Shown here in pieces: positions 11,455-23,385 of a stretch of DNA of 60,000 bases (position 1 is its first letter; each line of letters opens with the position of its first letter). The DNA lies in NCBI GenBank assembly GCA_950295325.1, contig OX485809.1, positions 41,263,081 to 41,323,080 on the forward strand, read 5' to 3'. The notes beneath the pieces were generated by a model. That model was not told where the DNA came from. It did no database searches and saw nothing but the letters and a program-made list of their open reading frames with translations. A program made the position numbers and the translations under genes. This DNA comes from Polytrichum commune (Eukaryota > Streptophyta > Polytrichopsida > Polytrichales > Polytrichaceae).

Positions 11455-13236
11455 TTAGTGAGCTTGTGTTTTATGTTGTAGCTAAGAGACTAAGCTGATT
11501 CCGATATAAACGTAGGATTTGTGTTGGCTGAGTATTGGTATCAGTTGGTTTTTGCAATTGACATTTGTGGCTCACATCTATGTTTTGAAGGCTTATGGGT
11601 TTAATTTTGATTTGTTGGGGCAACCTGTGATAGCACATTTGGTGATGCCAAGGTCCATTCGTACCCATACACAATATTTATTGTGTTTGTCTAGTTGGGG
11701 TTAAAGGGATGTCAATTTATTAAATTTAACAAAGCTGCAGTGTTGATTGTGGTATGAGAGGAATTGAAAGAATATCTAGTGTTTCCCCTTTTGTGGTTAT
11801 TTGAGGAAGGGTTTAAGGAAGATAATAAAGAGGTATGGACTTGGTGTATCTTTCTTTATGGTTCCTCTTTGTATTGAGGTTAGTTGTGTTTTGTCAAAGT
11901 AGTCTTCAAGGAATGTGATGGTGGATTGTGAATATATGTTTCCTACTAAGGCTACAACATCTTGTGGGTAGCCAAGATCTCCTAGGATAGCAAGAAGCCT
12001 AACATAGTTGATTGAACCAAAGGTGTTTTTGAATTCTATACATATAACATGTAAATATTTTGAATTGTGAATCTAGCATCTTCTAATGCGGATATAAGAG
12101 TTTGTAGCTGATGTGATGCGCATCTTTTGGGTATAAATTGTTCTTGACTGTCATGTAAAATTTGGTGTTTCCCCCTATCTAGAAAGAACACTTTTAAATG
12201 TGCTAGTGAATAGTTTGTATATTGTGTTGGCGAAGGTTATTGGTTTATGGTTGATAGGGTGCTATGGGTTGCCTGTTTATTTAGAAATATTGTTGGGTTA
12301 ATTTTTTGAGATGCGGAAATTTATTTTTGTCTGTAGTAGTGGGAGAAAAATAGAAATAGGAATTTTAGAATCTTGGTGGCATATTTTTGAATATGAAGTT
12401 AGGAATTTTGTTAGGTCCAGGGATTTTCCCATTGGCCAAGTTTTTGAGGCGTATGTTATATGTTTTTGGGTCAAAATAAATGTGAAATGGGATTAATGGT
12501 TCCCTCTTTCTTCAATGGTGTAGCCTTCTAGGTCGTGCCAAGGGTATTGTCTGACGCCACAAGTATAATATTTTGGGTGGTCTAGTTGGTAGTGGCATGT
12601 TGGGATTGTTGGTATATTGCTGATTGATTGTTGGATGTTGATTTCTTGGGCGATATCTTTTGGGTTTGTGAGGATGTTGTATTTGTCAATGACACAATTT
12701 AGTAGGGGGAGAAAGGGGGGGGGGGGTGGTGGTGGTGGTGATGTTGTTTTTGAAGACTTTCTTGTTAATCTTCCTAGGGCTTTTATCATACAATTGTTGG
12801 TAGTTTGTTATAGTATTTACGTTTATTGTGATGAGTATTAGTAGTGAATTTCCAAGCTAAATTCTTGGCGTCGTTTGTTTTTTCTTTTGGCTAATCTTCT
12901 ATCCATGAGACATGTGGGGATATATAATGGTATGAAGATGGTTAAAATTTTCGTAAATAATGGGTTGATTTCTCCAGTTTTGGTTGTTTTCGTTATGTAT
13001 AATTTTTTTCAAATGAGATGGTAAGTTGTAAGATGTTATTTTTTCCCATTTTTTGGAACTGTTTTAGAAGGTAACCTCCTTGGTTGGCGATTATGTTTGG
13101 AAGTGTTAGGATTGGTGGTGCACTTCATGTATTTAAGATTGAGGTTGAGATGTTAAAGATTAGGGTGTCAAGCAAGGTGTGGGTTGATTGTCATTGTTAC
13201 GATTTAGTTAATCATAGTATTCGAGTAGTTGTATGA
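11455..13236 (-). pseudogene. LINE reverse transcriptase, decayed, C-terminal part
   Basis: Read on the minus strand this is the reverse transcriptase part of a non-LTR retrotransposon that copies element RNA at the target site. A stretch near 11.83-12.05 kb gives FKNTFGSINYVRLLAILGDL, GYPQDVVALVGNIYSQST, then QRGTIKKDTPSPYLFIIF, matching the RT block with G-x-x-QGD-x-LSP-x-LF in LINEs, although QGD reads KKD here. Further on, GITKCAITG-like text and CPNKSK-like residues near 11.6 kb follow the family order. The YADD active-site box is not visible and appears deleted. Frames shift and stops are frequent, and the G/GGT run at 12715-12740 encodes a proline tract. The 5' part resumes beyond the CACTA insertion at 14668. 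Confidence 0.85.
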
Positions 13237-13371
13237 CACTAGTAGAAAATTCTGCGTCCGGATCAACAGAAAGGCGTTGGTCGCGGTTGTTACTTAGGAC
13301 GCGTTGACCTGGACATGATGTAACACAATTTTGTTGATTTTTTCTGTTGATATGGTCACAAAAAGATTTTA

Positions 13372-13620
13372 AAAAAAAAACTTATTTCATATATATATAT
13401 ATATATATATTACATTAAAAAAAATCAAAAATGAATAAATGGGAGATCTGCAATTCCTAACACCTCCCAAGTAAAACTCAACCTATACCTCACCTACAAG
13501 TATACACTACCTACCACTCACCTAGGTGGCAAGGCCCAAGCCGAAGGTGTCGGCCACGGGAATCGAACCTTGCACCTAGTGACATCCACACATGTGCCTT
13601 AACCACTAGGTCATCACATC
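13372..13620 (-). mobile_element. SINE-like, tRNA-derived unit inside the CACTA element
   Basis: On the minus strand there is an A-box-like TAGTGGTTAAGG (13599-13610) and a perfect B-box-like GGTTCGATTCC (13559-13569). Their spacing of about 30 nt suits an internal RNA polymerase III promoter. Downstream comes a GC-richer body, then T-rich and TA-repeat sequence ending near an A/T run at 13372. It does not fold into a complete tRNA, so a SINE or tRNA-derived pseudogene is more likely. No target duplication was resolved, and its ends are approximate. Confidence 0.6.
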
Positions 13621-13689
13621 ACACATAATATAAATGGAGTGTTTTAAACCTTTCTAGAATAAGGCCACTATTTTCTCTTTACTACCTAC

Positions 13690-14340
13690 TTGATGTATAT
13701 ATTTACAGTAAATATATACAGTATATATATACAGTAAATATATACAGTATATAATTACAGTAAATATATATAGTATATATATAGTATATAATTACAGTAA
13801 ATATATATAGTATATAATTACAGTAAATATATACTGTATATAATTACAGTAAATATATACTGTATATATTTACTGTAAATGTATACATATTTATATATTA
13901 TATATTATATACATATATATTATATACATATATGTAACATATATTATATACATACATGTTACATATATTATATACATACATATTATATACATACATATTA
14001 TATACATACATATTATATACATATATATTATATACATATATATTATATACATATATATTATATACATATATAATATACATATATATAATATACATATATA
14101 ATATACATATATACATATATACATATATATTATATACATATATATTATATACATATATACATATATACATACATATATATATTATATGTTACATATATTA
14201 TATATATTTATATATATTTATATTAATTCATATACATATATATATATATATATATTTATATTAATTCATATACATATATATATATATTTATATATTTATA
14301 TTAATTCATATACATATATATATATATATAATATTAACAA
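13690..14340. repeat. AT-rich palindromic and TATACA satellite-like array
   Basis: From 13690 to about 13880, units of about 24 bp combine TTTACAGTAAATATATACAG and its complement TACTGTA, giving many self-complementary blocks. From about 13880 to 14340 the sequence is mostly TATATACA/TATTATA repeats. The ORFs on both strands that encode only Y, I, M and similar residues are translation of this array and not genes. Confidence 0.92.
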
Positions 14341-14667
14341 TCAACTAATATAATATTTATAATATTTACACACCTTTGAATTCGTAATTATTTCCATACC
14401 CATACACTTACAAGTCCATAAATTGCAAAAAATTAAAAAGATTTTACAATATTCCAATAGATCCTAGAATATTCCAAAAAATATTTCACATTTACTAAAA
14501 TTTTGTTGATTTGGTCATTGTACTATTCTAATTAACAAAAATGTAGGCAGTAAACAGTTGATTTTTACAAAAATTAAAAAATCAGTGAAATCGGTCATTG
14601 CAGTGCCCGGATCGACAAAGATCTGTTGATTTTTTGTTGATTTGGTCATGATTTTCTAGTAGTGTGA

Positions 14668-15440
14668 ATTTGTTTATTTTGGTTGAATTTGTCTCAAAGA
14701 GTTTTTTTGTGGAAGGTTTCAAGGTTTACTTTGAAGGTTGGGTGGTGGTGGCGGTATTAGTGATTAATGTATTTTAAGGGATATGCACTTGGATAGGTAG
14801 ATGGTCCAAGTTGAGTTCTAAGTTGGTATGTGTAGTTGAGTTGTAATGATTGTTGTTAAAGGTTCGTATAAGAAACCATCAATCATGCTATTTTGTGTGT
14901 AGTTGTGTCTTCCTCGTCTTAAGAATTTTGCCTTCGAATTAGGGCTATATCTCGGTTGAAATCTCCACATAATATGTATGTATGATCTAGGTGAGTATTT
15001 ATATAATCGGTTATGGTGTTTTGGATAGTGAGGATGAGAGGTAAATCTTCTTTGTGTGAGGGTGTGTATATGTTTATCAATAGCCATGGCTGGAGTGGTT
15101 GGTTTGCTATGCGGATTATTTGGAGGAATGGTGACTTTTCTACAGGGAGGGATGTTTGTTGCGGACAACTGTGGGTAGATCTTCTCCTATGGCCTTTGTA
15201 CGTCATTCTCTAGTGTGTAATTCTTGTGATATTATGTGTATTATTGAAATAAAAACTTGTAATATAGGAACGCATTTTATGTGTGTTTCATGGTGGTAAG
15301 TTTTGTATCTTGTATAGAGATGATTGCTATGGGTATTTTGGGGTAGTGGGAGACTTGCTATGAACAACACTAGGCTGTAAAATCTCATGTTTGGAGGAAA
15401 CCTTCAATTTGATGATTTTTTCTATATCCATTGCGGAAGC
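14668..15440 (-). pseudogene. LINE endonuclease domain (5' part of the split LINE)
   Basis: On the minus strand this encodes the endonuclease/exonuclease/phosphatase domain that nicks target DNA for LINE insertion. Key text is LINIYTPSHKEDLPLI followed by ITDYINTHLDHTYILCGDFN, with the catalytic-type GDFN motif at 14955-14966. SDHLPI is read as LDHLPIQVHIPLK near 14.8 kb, the usual SDH motif position. The reading frame shifts twice between 15388 and 14818. After the endonuclease, text around KVNLETFHKKTL runs to the CACTA boundary and resumes on the other side at 13236. Together the pieces span endonuclease to RT, in the normal order, with about 1.43 kb of CACTA between. Confidence 0.85.
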
Positions 15441-17497
15441 CATTTGGAAGTAGGCTATAGATTCTTATTTATTTTTATTCATTTGAGTTACCTCAAGGTC
15501 ATAACATCAGTAAAAGTAAGTTTTTATCCACCATAGAACAAAGAAATTCATTGGCATTGGAAGTTGAATTATTTGACTATCTCAACTCTAAAATCTGATG
15601 AAAGCAAAAAAACCAACTTTTTTTCAACATCATTTATAAATGGAAGGTCATCATCCAAGTGCAAGATAAAAGGCCTAATACCTTCAAGTAATTCTAACCC
15701 ATCTTTCTTGAGTTGATATAGGTGCAGTCAATTTTTTTTTACCAAACCTTGGTAACAAAGTGTTAATTTTCCAAATGTTTTTGGGCAATTTGATCCCCAA
15801 AGATGATGTTCATATCTTGTAATGTAGCCACAATTTTCTTGTGATTGGCCTCTTCCATGATTTTTTTTTTTTTTTTCTTCTTCTTCTTAAAAACCATGGT
15901 TACGTGGCAATCTAGACTTCGTTCCATTTGGTCATGAGTGGTTGTTTTAAGCGAATTTGGATGATGTGATAAAATTGTCCTACCATACCATCCAATGTCT
16001 CTTTTGGGTAGATAAATTGTGGTTAATGTCGAAACCACTTTGTGGAAGCAATTATTTTTTAAACTTTTTGAAACATCAAACCTCTCTTGAGTAGTTCCTC
16101 ATATGGAGGACACTCCATGAGAGGGAGCCCATCATATTTTGCAAGCTGCTTCATAATGTCAAAGTCATACAAAAAATGTTTAGTATGAGAGATATTGTTA
16201 GACTCCTTATCACATGGATTTGCTTGTTTAGTTTTCTTGCTTTTGTTTGTTTCTTTGAGGGTTCTCTTGGTAGCTTGATTAAGAGGGATATTCTTAACTA
16301 TGAACTCTTCTATAATTTCCATTTCTTTGTTGAAAAAAGAAAGAGGAAGAGAAGAGCTTTGTGAGCAATGCTACAATCACAAACAAAAAGAGAATTTTAT
16401 GTTATAGAGACTAGGTATTTAATATTTTTGCTCTAAATTAATATAAGACTTGTAAGTATGATAGTGGTTTGTAACATTGTGGAATTAGGGCCTCTCTCTT
16501 AAGGGCATGTTTCCTTAGAGCTTTTACGAGTGCAAATATCCACAAAGTTAGATTTTGCACATAATTATGTTTAAGGGTGTGAATTTCCTAAGCATGGTGA
16601 TACACATCTCTCTGATGTAGGATAAAACATTGTCTAAGACTGATAAAATCAACATAGGAAGAATTACAAATGTTAAGAGAATAATAACATGGATAAGAAA
16701 TGAATAGGTGTGTGGTGACACATGTGAGAGTGATATCCAATAGTAAGTGGTCATGTAGTTGTTGGTTGTTCATTCAAACCTCATAACAATTATCTACACA
16801 AATTTAATCTAATGTGTCATAATTTGGTACTGTGTTGTAATCTACTACTATGATTTACTAGTGTGTTGTGATTGTGGTGAACGCTTTAGTGGTTTTTTTG
16901 TATATTGAATGTAGGATTCTATCATTAGAACTCCTCAAAGTACATAGCAAGACTAGAACATTATTCTAACTACTCTAACCTATTTGATTTACTTAGTTGT
17001 GGAGAATTTGTAAACTAAATTCTTATTTGAATCATCCACCACAAAAGCTGAATTTTTTTGCCATGGACGAGCCACATACGGGTCTTCGGGACTAAACAGG
17101 AGTGTATCCAGTGATTGGACAGAGCAACAACCTTCTAAGTTGATGGTCACAGGTTCACATCATGTTGTTTTGGAAGACTAGTCTAACTTGTGTTTGCTGG
17201 AATTAATAATTTCTACCCTATAATATTAAGTCTGGATTGGCTTGTTGTGCTACTATCATAGATTTGCAAGATTGAAACAACAACATGTGTCTGTTTCAAC
17301 TACAGAATCTAAGTGCAGCAAGTGAATTTTGTAGTTGAATCAACTTAGAGTTAAATTTGCTTGATTCAATCAACTCTAAGTGAATCGAGTGAATTTGTAG
17401 TTGAATTAACTCTAAGTAAATTAAGAGTATTAGTTCTAGAACAACTAGATTCTTTTTTTAAAGTTTTGTGCCTAGCAATTTGAAGGGTTTCGAGGGA
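15441..17497. other. Unassigned stretch, two minus-strand ORFs noted
   Basis: Minus-strand ORFs at 16059-16322 (87 codons) and 15763-16038 (91 codons) are close together and could be one broken reading frame. Text such as FDIMKQLAKYDGLPLMECPP looks protein-like, but I recognise no family. The second ORF contains a lysine run from a poly-T tract at about 15860-15876. A retroelement gag remnant is a guess only. Confidence 0.3.
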
Positions 17498-18480
17498 TTA
17501 AGAACTTACCTGCACCGCTCCCAATTGCAGCTCCCAGCTCCCAGATCCAAGTCGGCTACTTTGACCTCCTGATGGACAGCTCCAAGTTGGCAACTTCGAA
17601 CAGTAGCTTCGTTCTCTCAACTTCGAAGAACAGCTTGATTCCCTCACTTCAAATATCAACTTTGAACGGCTTGATTCTCTCAACTTCGAACAGCAGCTTG
17701 GTTCCTCGGCAATTTCAAACTCCAGATGGACAGCTAGCTCCTGGTCGGCAGCTGCCTCCGCAAATCTCAAGTTTGCAGGCTGAACTCAATACTGTGCAGA
17801 TCTCAAGTCAAACATCTCAAGTCGCAAACTCCGCAGACCTCCACTTCTAGCTAAGAGAGATGCCGATGAAGCATCGTCACGGAAGTTTGGAAGTGATCTC
17901 CTATTGAGGAGTTAGTAAGCTTCGGAGACAGATCTTCCGGCTCTCCTTCAAGCAGAGATGCTTCAAATCAAGAAAGAATATTCTCGTAGCGCAGGAATAT
18001 CATCAACCTGACATTTCTTATAGCAGGGTTACGCAAAAGAAAATCAATCAATCTTTCTGTCACCTCGCAGAGTGTAAATCAACCTGATTGCTCAAGATCG
18101 GACTTCTCTCTTGACTCTCGGTGTGCTCGCAGTGCTTCCGCAGATCTCTCGGTGTTCGAGAGTGATCTCGGAGTTTAAGAGCAGGAGAAAAATCTATTAA
18201 CGAAGACTATTTGGAAGATGTACTCAGGACCCTGTATTTGAGCAGTTCTACTTCCGGGAGATGTCTCGGCACTTTGTCTCGCCACAATTCTAGATCTTCC
18301 GACTCCTACTAGGGGCGATTTGAGATCTCTCCTTCGGCATTAGATCCTCCGTTCGCCTGTCTGCACTGTGCTGTGATCTGCGTTGCTCTGCTCTACTTCT
18401 GATCAGCTGCTCTCTCCGTCAAGCAGCTCTCTTCATTCCTCTCGGCTCACAATTTTTTAAATGTCCGCGCTAGAGAGAAC
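17498..18480. other. Less AT-rich island with imperfect short tandem repeats
   Basis: Base composition is visibly more balanced than on either side. Between about 17580 and 17710 an imperfect unit of about 30 bp, with core CTCAACTTCGAACAGCAGCTT, recurs. Overlapping ORFs of 90 and 92 codons on opposite strands follow from this and match nothing I know. CTCGGAG, TCTCGG and AGATCT-like words recur to 18.4 kb. It could be the LTR or leader of a retroelement, or a diverged gene fragment; I cannot decide. Confidence 0.35.
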
Positions 18481-18531
18481 CATGCCTCTTCCTTATGTAT
18501 ACTATGTAGGCTAATGCTTCATTCAAATTAG

Positions 18532-18751
18532 TGATCGGGGAGATTTTTGGGCGCAATCGGTTGAGATCTTAGTGTTTGCAAGTCCAACCGGTTACATGTT
18601 GACATCCTCCGGTTTTCTTTTATTAAATTGGGGTATATTCTATAAATTCCTCTAAAATGATCGGTAATTTTCCTGCAGTCTTGAACTTCAACCAGTTATT
18701 TTTCAAACTCAAACGGTTCATCTGTAACAAACTGTGGGTTCTCCCCGATCA
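18532..18751. mobile_element. Small terminal-inverted-repeat element
   Basis: The ends are 12-bp inverted repeats, TGATCGGGGAGA at 18532-18543 and TCTCCCCGATCA at 18740-18751. No target duplication is resolved. The same right end, with loosely similar sequence before it, recurs at 43343-43354. The interior repeats CGGTT words. The class is unknown. Confidence 0.5.
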
Positions 18752-20449
18752 TTGCTTCAAATAATACCCTTTCTACACTTGTTTTATTTCGTGGGTAGTA
18801 TGAAGAGTCCCACCCCGGGAAATTTTCCCATTTCGTGCATAACCGGATTTAAATGTTGGAGAGCTTCTTTAAGATTTAGAAGCTGACATGTTTCATCTTT
18901 GACTAAGAATCATCTCACTTACATGCACAAGTCTAATCGAGGTATTCTTTGCTGCTCTTATCACTATGTCATTTTCAAATAGAATCAAACTCAAGAAATG
19001 ACCTTAATTTATTTTCTATAAAGTTTTGTAGCTTCGGAACACAAGAAAAATAAATTTCATTCTCACTTTTGTAGGTTCCAGCATAGGTCTGGGAAGTGAC
19101 AACTATGGAGATTCCTAACTAGGATTTAAGTATATTTGAATTTATGCATGAATTTTGGACAAATTCCAACCACCAATATGACAAACACCAGATCGTAAAA
19201 CTAAACAAATCTGATGGTTGGAGAACATGAAATACAAATGTTCAAAGTTGTGATTGTTATATTTTTTCTTTTGTTATTGTTGTTTATTATTTTGTCCTCA
19301 CAAGTGCACATCCCTTATTATTTTTGAACAAGTGGTTTGTCTAAATATACCTAAAATGTTAGTTTCCTTCAAAAGTAGACATTTAGTCTCATGTTTTGAT
19401 TTCCTTTAGATATCATGTTACACACACAAAGTTTCTCTTCATTTCTCGTTTGTGATCAAATGACTTTGAATATGATGAATGAGGTTGCAAGGGAGACACA
19501 CCTTTGAGCGTACAATAGAATAGCTTTCTTAATCATATTGTTGAAGATTGTTCACTTAGGGTTCTTAGGTTAATGTGGAGTCTAGGTATGCAATTCCAAT
19601 CATTTTGTTTTGGGTTTTACTAAGATAAGCAAATACAAACAAAATACTAGTCCAAACATAAGGCATCAAAGAGTTTTTAAGCCATCAAGACATGTACATT
19701 GTTAAAAAAAAAGACAAATAATATCTTGGCTATTTCGGACTTTTGACAAGTTCATAACTAAACAAGGAGTTTTGCCGGTGTGAACATTTGTGCTTCAAGT
19801 GTTCTTCTTTTGTACTTGCATGTAGCCAAATTGTAGTGATTGTAATTAAAAGACTATTGACATGATGTGTGCAAATATTTGGCATCATAGTGGAGATATT
19901 AAAGTTGGAGTGCGATGGCAATTTTGTCTAGAATTGGCCAAAAAGTTCAAAACTATCTAAATATTATTTAAATTTAGGTGAAAAACTACAAGAATATGAT
20001 GAAAAACCTAATTATACATGATGTGAGGAGCGATATTGTCCAATAATAACTCTAGACTTGTGTTTTCCCCATATAACATAATCTATATGCAACTAGAGTC
20101 TAAAATATGAATATAACAAGAAATACAATCGACATCTAGACACTAACATATCTATCATAAGGTCCATTGATAGATATGTATGTGCACAATTTTATTATGC
20201 CTAGAAATCATGCATAAGTCTAGTTTCACTTAAAACCTAGTTTATGCACAATTGGGCCATGGGCACAAGACACAATAACCTTGATGAAATTGAGTGTAGC
20301 AATTTGTATCTAGTTGATGAAACAAATTACCTCAAAAGCTCTTACAATGAGTATAAAATTGACATTATTGTCAATTCCCATCCAATTCAACCAGAATTAC
20401 ACATTTGAAAGCTAACTTGAAATAAAACATTGTCTCATTTGAAGAGGTA
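18752..20449. other. Unassigned spacer with a shared 230-bp repeat
   Basis: No gene is recognised. Bases about 19115-19345 are the reverse complement of about 46225-46440. Shared words are GGTTGGAATT...CCAAAATTCATGCATAAAT-like text and ATGTGCACTTGTG. Confidence 0.45.
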
Positions 20450-21900
20450 TTGGGGCCCCGGCTCCTGGCTCCCGGCTCCCGAATGACATCTTGATGAAGG
20501 TCCCAACCTTGTTTGATGAAAGGGGCGGCATTGAGTTTGATGAAGAGAGAGAGGTCGAGAGCATAGTGTTGTTGCGAAGCCACCCTTGACAGAACATAAG
20601 CAACATGTAACAAGACACAACCCCAAACCCCCTACCACCAAAGAGGGGAGACAAAAGAGTGACCTGCATACCACTTCAAATCTACACACTATGGGAACAA
20701 CAACAATAACGCAAAGACAAGATTTTGTTGTAGATTCACGCTGACCAGGAGTGAAAGCATCACAACAACAAACAACTAGGGATCTAAACAAACGGAGAAA
20801 GATGAAGACACACAACCCCAAATTGATAACTCAACCCACTCCCCAAATATACAACAATAAATCAAAAACACACCCACAACACCAGATAGTGACCAACGGG
20901 AGACACCGCTAACACAAACAAGATGGACTTCAAAACGATTCAAAATGGCTTTGTTGCTATTAATACTCTTCTCATTACAATGCTAGAGTATTTACACACT
21001 CATTTTGCACACAATATCTACAATATTATCACTCCCAATAGCATCAATCTCTATCATTTTCTCTCCAAAATATCCATCAATCCCTACCAACACTTCGAAA
21101 ATGTATTCAAGATCTCTCAGCAAAAAGACATCTTATTCATACTACAAGAACTCTCATGAATACCTCAATCACACCCTAACAACAATATTCTACAAGCAAA
21201 TGCTTATTATTTCTAGTGCCTCAAGTTGCAATCTACACATTACTTCCACTTTTGCCCAACAACAAACCCTAAATCTATTCTCAACTAGCACCCTTCTTGC
21301 TCCATCCCCCTTGCTCGCCACTTATAAACCCGACAATCCCTTTGTGAAACAATGCCCCAAACACACTAAGGTAACAACACCTTGCTCACAAGACCGTGAT
21401 GCACACATCAACAACCACTCAATTATGTTGCTCCAAATCAAATAAACAACAACCCACAAATCCACCCCCAAACACAAAACAACAACAGTAAGCACTCCCT
21501 CAACTTACCAAAGCACACACTCATTCCCAAAAAGTGCAAGCAATAAAACTACAAAACACTTATGTCAAACTTATCTCTGGTGTCATGCGAGACCACTTGC
21601 TTCCTGCCAATTCCAACCTTGTACCCTCTTCTCCCACATACCCACCAAACACATACTCACCAGATACACACCTAGGTTAGAATACTAAACTCCAATACTA
21701 CTGCACGTTGGCCCATGATAACCATATTCCCCACAACCAAAGAAAATGCCTAGTGTTAAGATCTTCCGCCCCTAGATAGAACTTCATGGCATTTTCTAGT
21801 AGCTTCAAATTTCCACACCTTGCAACAACCTTCAATTTGAAGGACGCGAAATCAAGGCCTTCACTAGTGGAACCACCTTTCAACCACGACTTGTAATTTG
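20450..21900 (+). pseudogene. Possible LINE ORF1-like relic, CA-rich
   Basis: The plus strand is markedly rich in C and A, like the LINE remnant at 32.6-34.0 kb and unlike its surroundings. A 146-codon ORF at 21005-21445 and the text after it (HNQRKC, then ATTFNLKDAKSRPS near 21.72-21.87 kb) faintly recall the region around a CCHC zinc knuckle in LINE ORF1 proteins. The cysteines are not complete and stops are frequent. The assignment rests on composition and weak text similarity. ORFs on the minus strand at 20371-20821 overlap each other and look like shadows. Confidence 0.25.
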
Positions 21901-21983
21901 CAATTTGTATGAATGCATACTAGATTAAATTGTTCATTTTCGTTTCATACAATCAAATCATCTTATTTTGAACTACTCGAGCC

Positions 21984-22481
21984 CACGGGTAGATCACTTA
22001 GTGCATTTTAAAAACGACGTGCGACATAATATAGAGAGGATTAAAATCATTTGAAATAAAAATTATAAAGGAATTCCAAATAATGAAGGGGCCATTAAAT
22101 GTAGACAATCCCATTATAAGTAAGTTAGATGAACATAAAACATGGGCCATTATTTTTTTGTAAAATTAATATAGGGGCTGAAGATAAGGATCCTAGAAGG
22201 TATGTTTAGTATGGTATGTAAATGGGTTTAGGACTCACGGGGATGGATGATAATTGGGATTTTCCGTCTGTCCAAAATAACTTAAAAGGAATATAGAGTA
22301 CAAAAAATTGCAATGACTTGGACAATATAAGTAATGGAAGGGTGCAAACAAATGGGCCATTTTTGAAATTTAAGTAATTATAGGGAGGCTTTAATTCAAC
22401 CCTTGAAGGTAAATAACCCCAAAACAAAAAACCCCCAGCCGCACGTGATGCACAAAAATGCCTTAGAGTGATCTACCCGTG
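21984..22481. mobile_element. hAT-type MITE, family B-related, copy 3
   Basis: The terminal inverted repeat CACGGGTAGATCACT is perfect at both ends. The flanks are CTCGAGCC (21976-21983) and CTTGAGCC (22482-22489), an 8-bp duplication with one mismatch. The interior differs from copies 1 and 2, sharing only the tips and an ACGTGCG word near them. It is either a diverged subfamily or a different deletion derivative of the same parent. Confidence 0.8.
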
Positions 22482-22660
22482 CTTGAGCCACTTCTTGTGC
22501 ACCGTCTCTACAAGGTTACCAATTGGCATTTCCGTATATTAATCCATGGTCGTATTCTGCAAACATTACAAAAATTATTGTAGATTGTATGTATATCAAA
22601 GATGTTTAAAATTATAAAATATTTCAAAATATATGGGAACAATGTATTTATAATAATCAT

Positions 22661-23385
22661 ATGACATCCCATTGCCTGTAACGGAAATGCCATAATTCCA
22701 ACTACTTGAAAAGGCTGAGAATGTCTTCTTTTGTGGCAGCTTTGGATGACAACCATCATGAATGAATGACATGATATTTAGTTGCGACTTCGTCCCTTGT
22801 TTTCACATCCTTGTAATCCTTGTATAGCTACTTGTGTTGAAATTGCAAAAATGCCTTGATATATTTTTGCATTACTTTATCCAAACTTTGCGGCTAATGT
22901 AAAAGACAAGTGCGTTCAAAACCCATCATTGGCAGACTTGGATCACCTTCATTAAATGTCTTTTCGACTGCAGTCTAATTTGCCTAAACATTGTCCGCCA
23001 TGAATCCCTTAAAGTTCACTTTCAACACTCCATGCTTCATCATGATCAAATTAAAATTTTTTCATACAAAATTTTGTGCTTTGTCATTTTCAAATTGCAT
23101 GTCACAACACGTAATGGTCAACACCTTACAATACTTGTTGTTGTACATATGATACATCAAGGTGGTCCAATCCTTTATACACTTAATGTGGTAAAATATT
23201 ATCCATAAATTATCCATATCTCCTCCCACTTGCATACACTTAACAAGATCCACACCACTCCGAGGAAGATGTACTACCATTTTGAAGATAAATATTTTGT
23301 CTGTGCACTACCTCAAAAGTTTGTTGATAAGGACGTACTTGAAGCCCGAATGGTCTTTGAGTGCCATGATATTGTTCATCATATC
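22661..23385 (-). pseudogene. MULE-like transposase relic
   Basis: On the minus strand the longest piece (72 codons, 23062-23280) reads LPRSGVDLVKCMQVGGDMDN, and the frame then continues with scattered stops through VNFKGFMADN, EGDPSLPM, ERTCLLHW and SLDKVMQKYI to LWHFRYRQW. A D in a turn (FMADN), followed about 25-30 residues later by C-x-x-H-W, resembles the MULE-type DDE core in which the second aspartate precedes a C/H motif. I recall this run of text as a repeated transposase-like family in plant genomes, but cannot verify it. In-frame stops (for example after KVNFKGFMADNV and QFQHK) show it is dead. Confidence 0.55.

Larger units (their letters stand above)
13237..14664. mobile_element. 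Non-autonomous CACTA (CMC/EnSpm) element
   Basis: The left end is CACTAGTAGAAAAT and the right end in reverse complement is CACTACTAGAAAAT. The target duplication is TGA at 13234-13236 and 14665-14667. CACTA termini with a 3-bp duplication define the superfamily. Subterminal words GTTGATTT and GGTCA recur near both ends (13261-13360 and 14500-14650), as expected for transposase-binding repeats. No transposase is present. The interior is a SINE-like unit followed by a long AT-rich palindromic array. It interrupts a minus-strand LINE relic that continues on either side. Confidence 0.92.

Noticed and set aside
13879-14264. ORFs of 60-102 codons rich in Y, I and H
   Set aside because: They translate the TATACA array on both strands; no protein family has this content.
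17120-17170. tRNA-derived sequence near GGTTCACATC
   Set aside because: The B-box match is imperfect and no A box with correct spacing was found.
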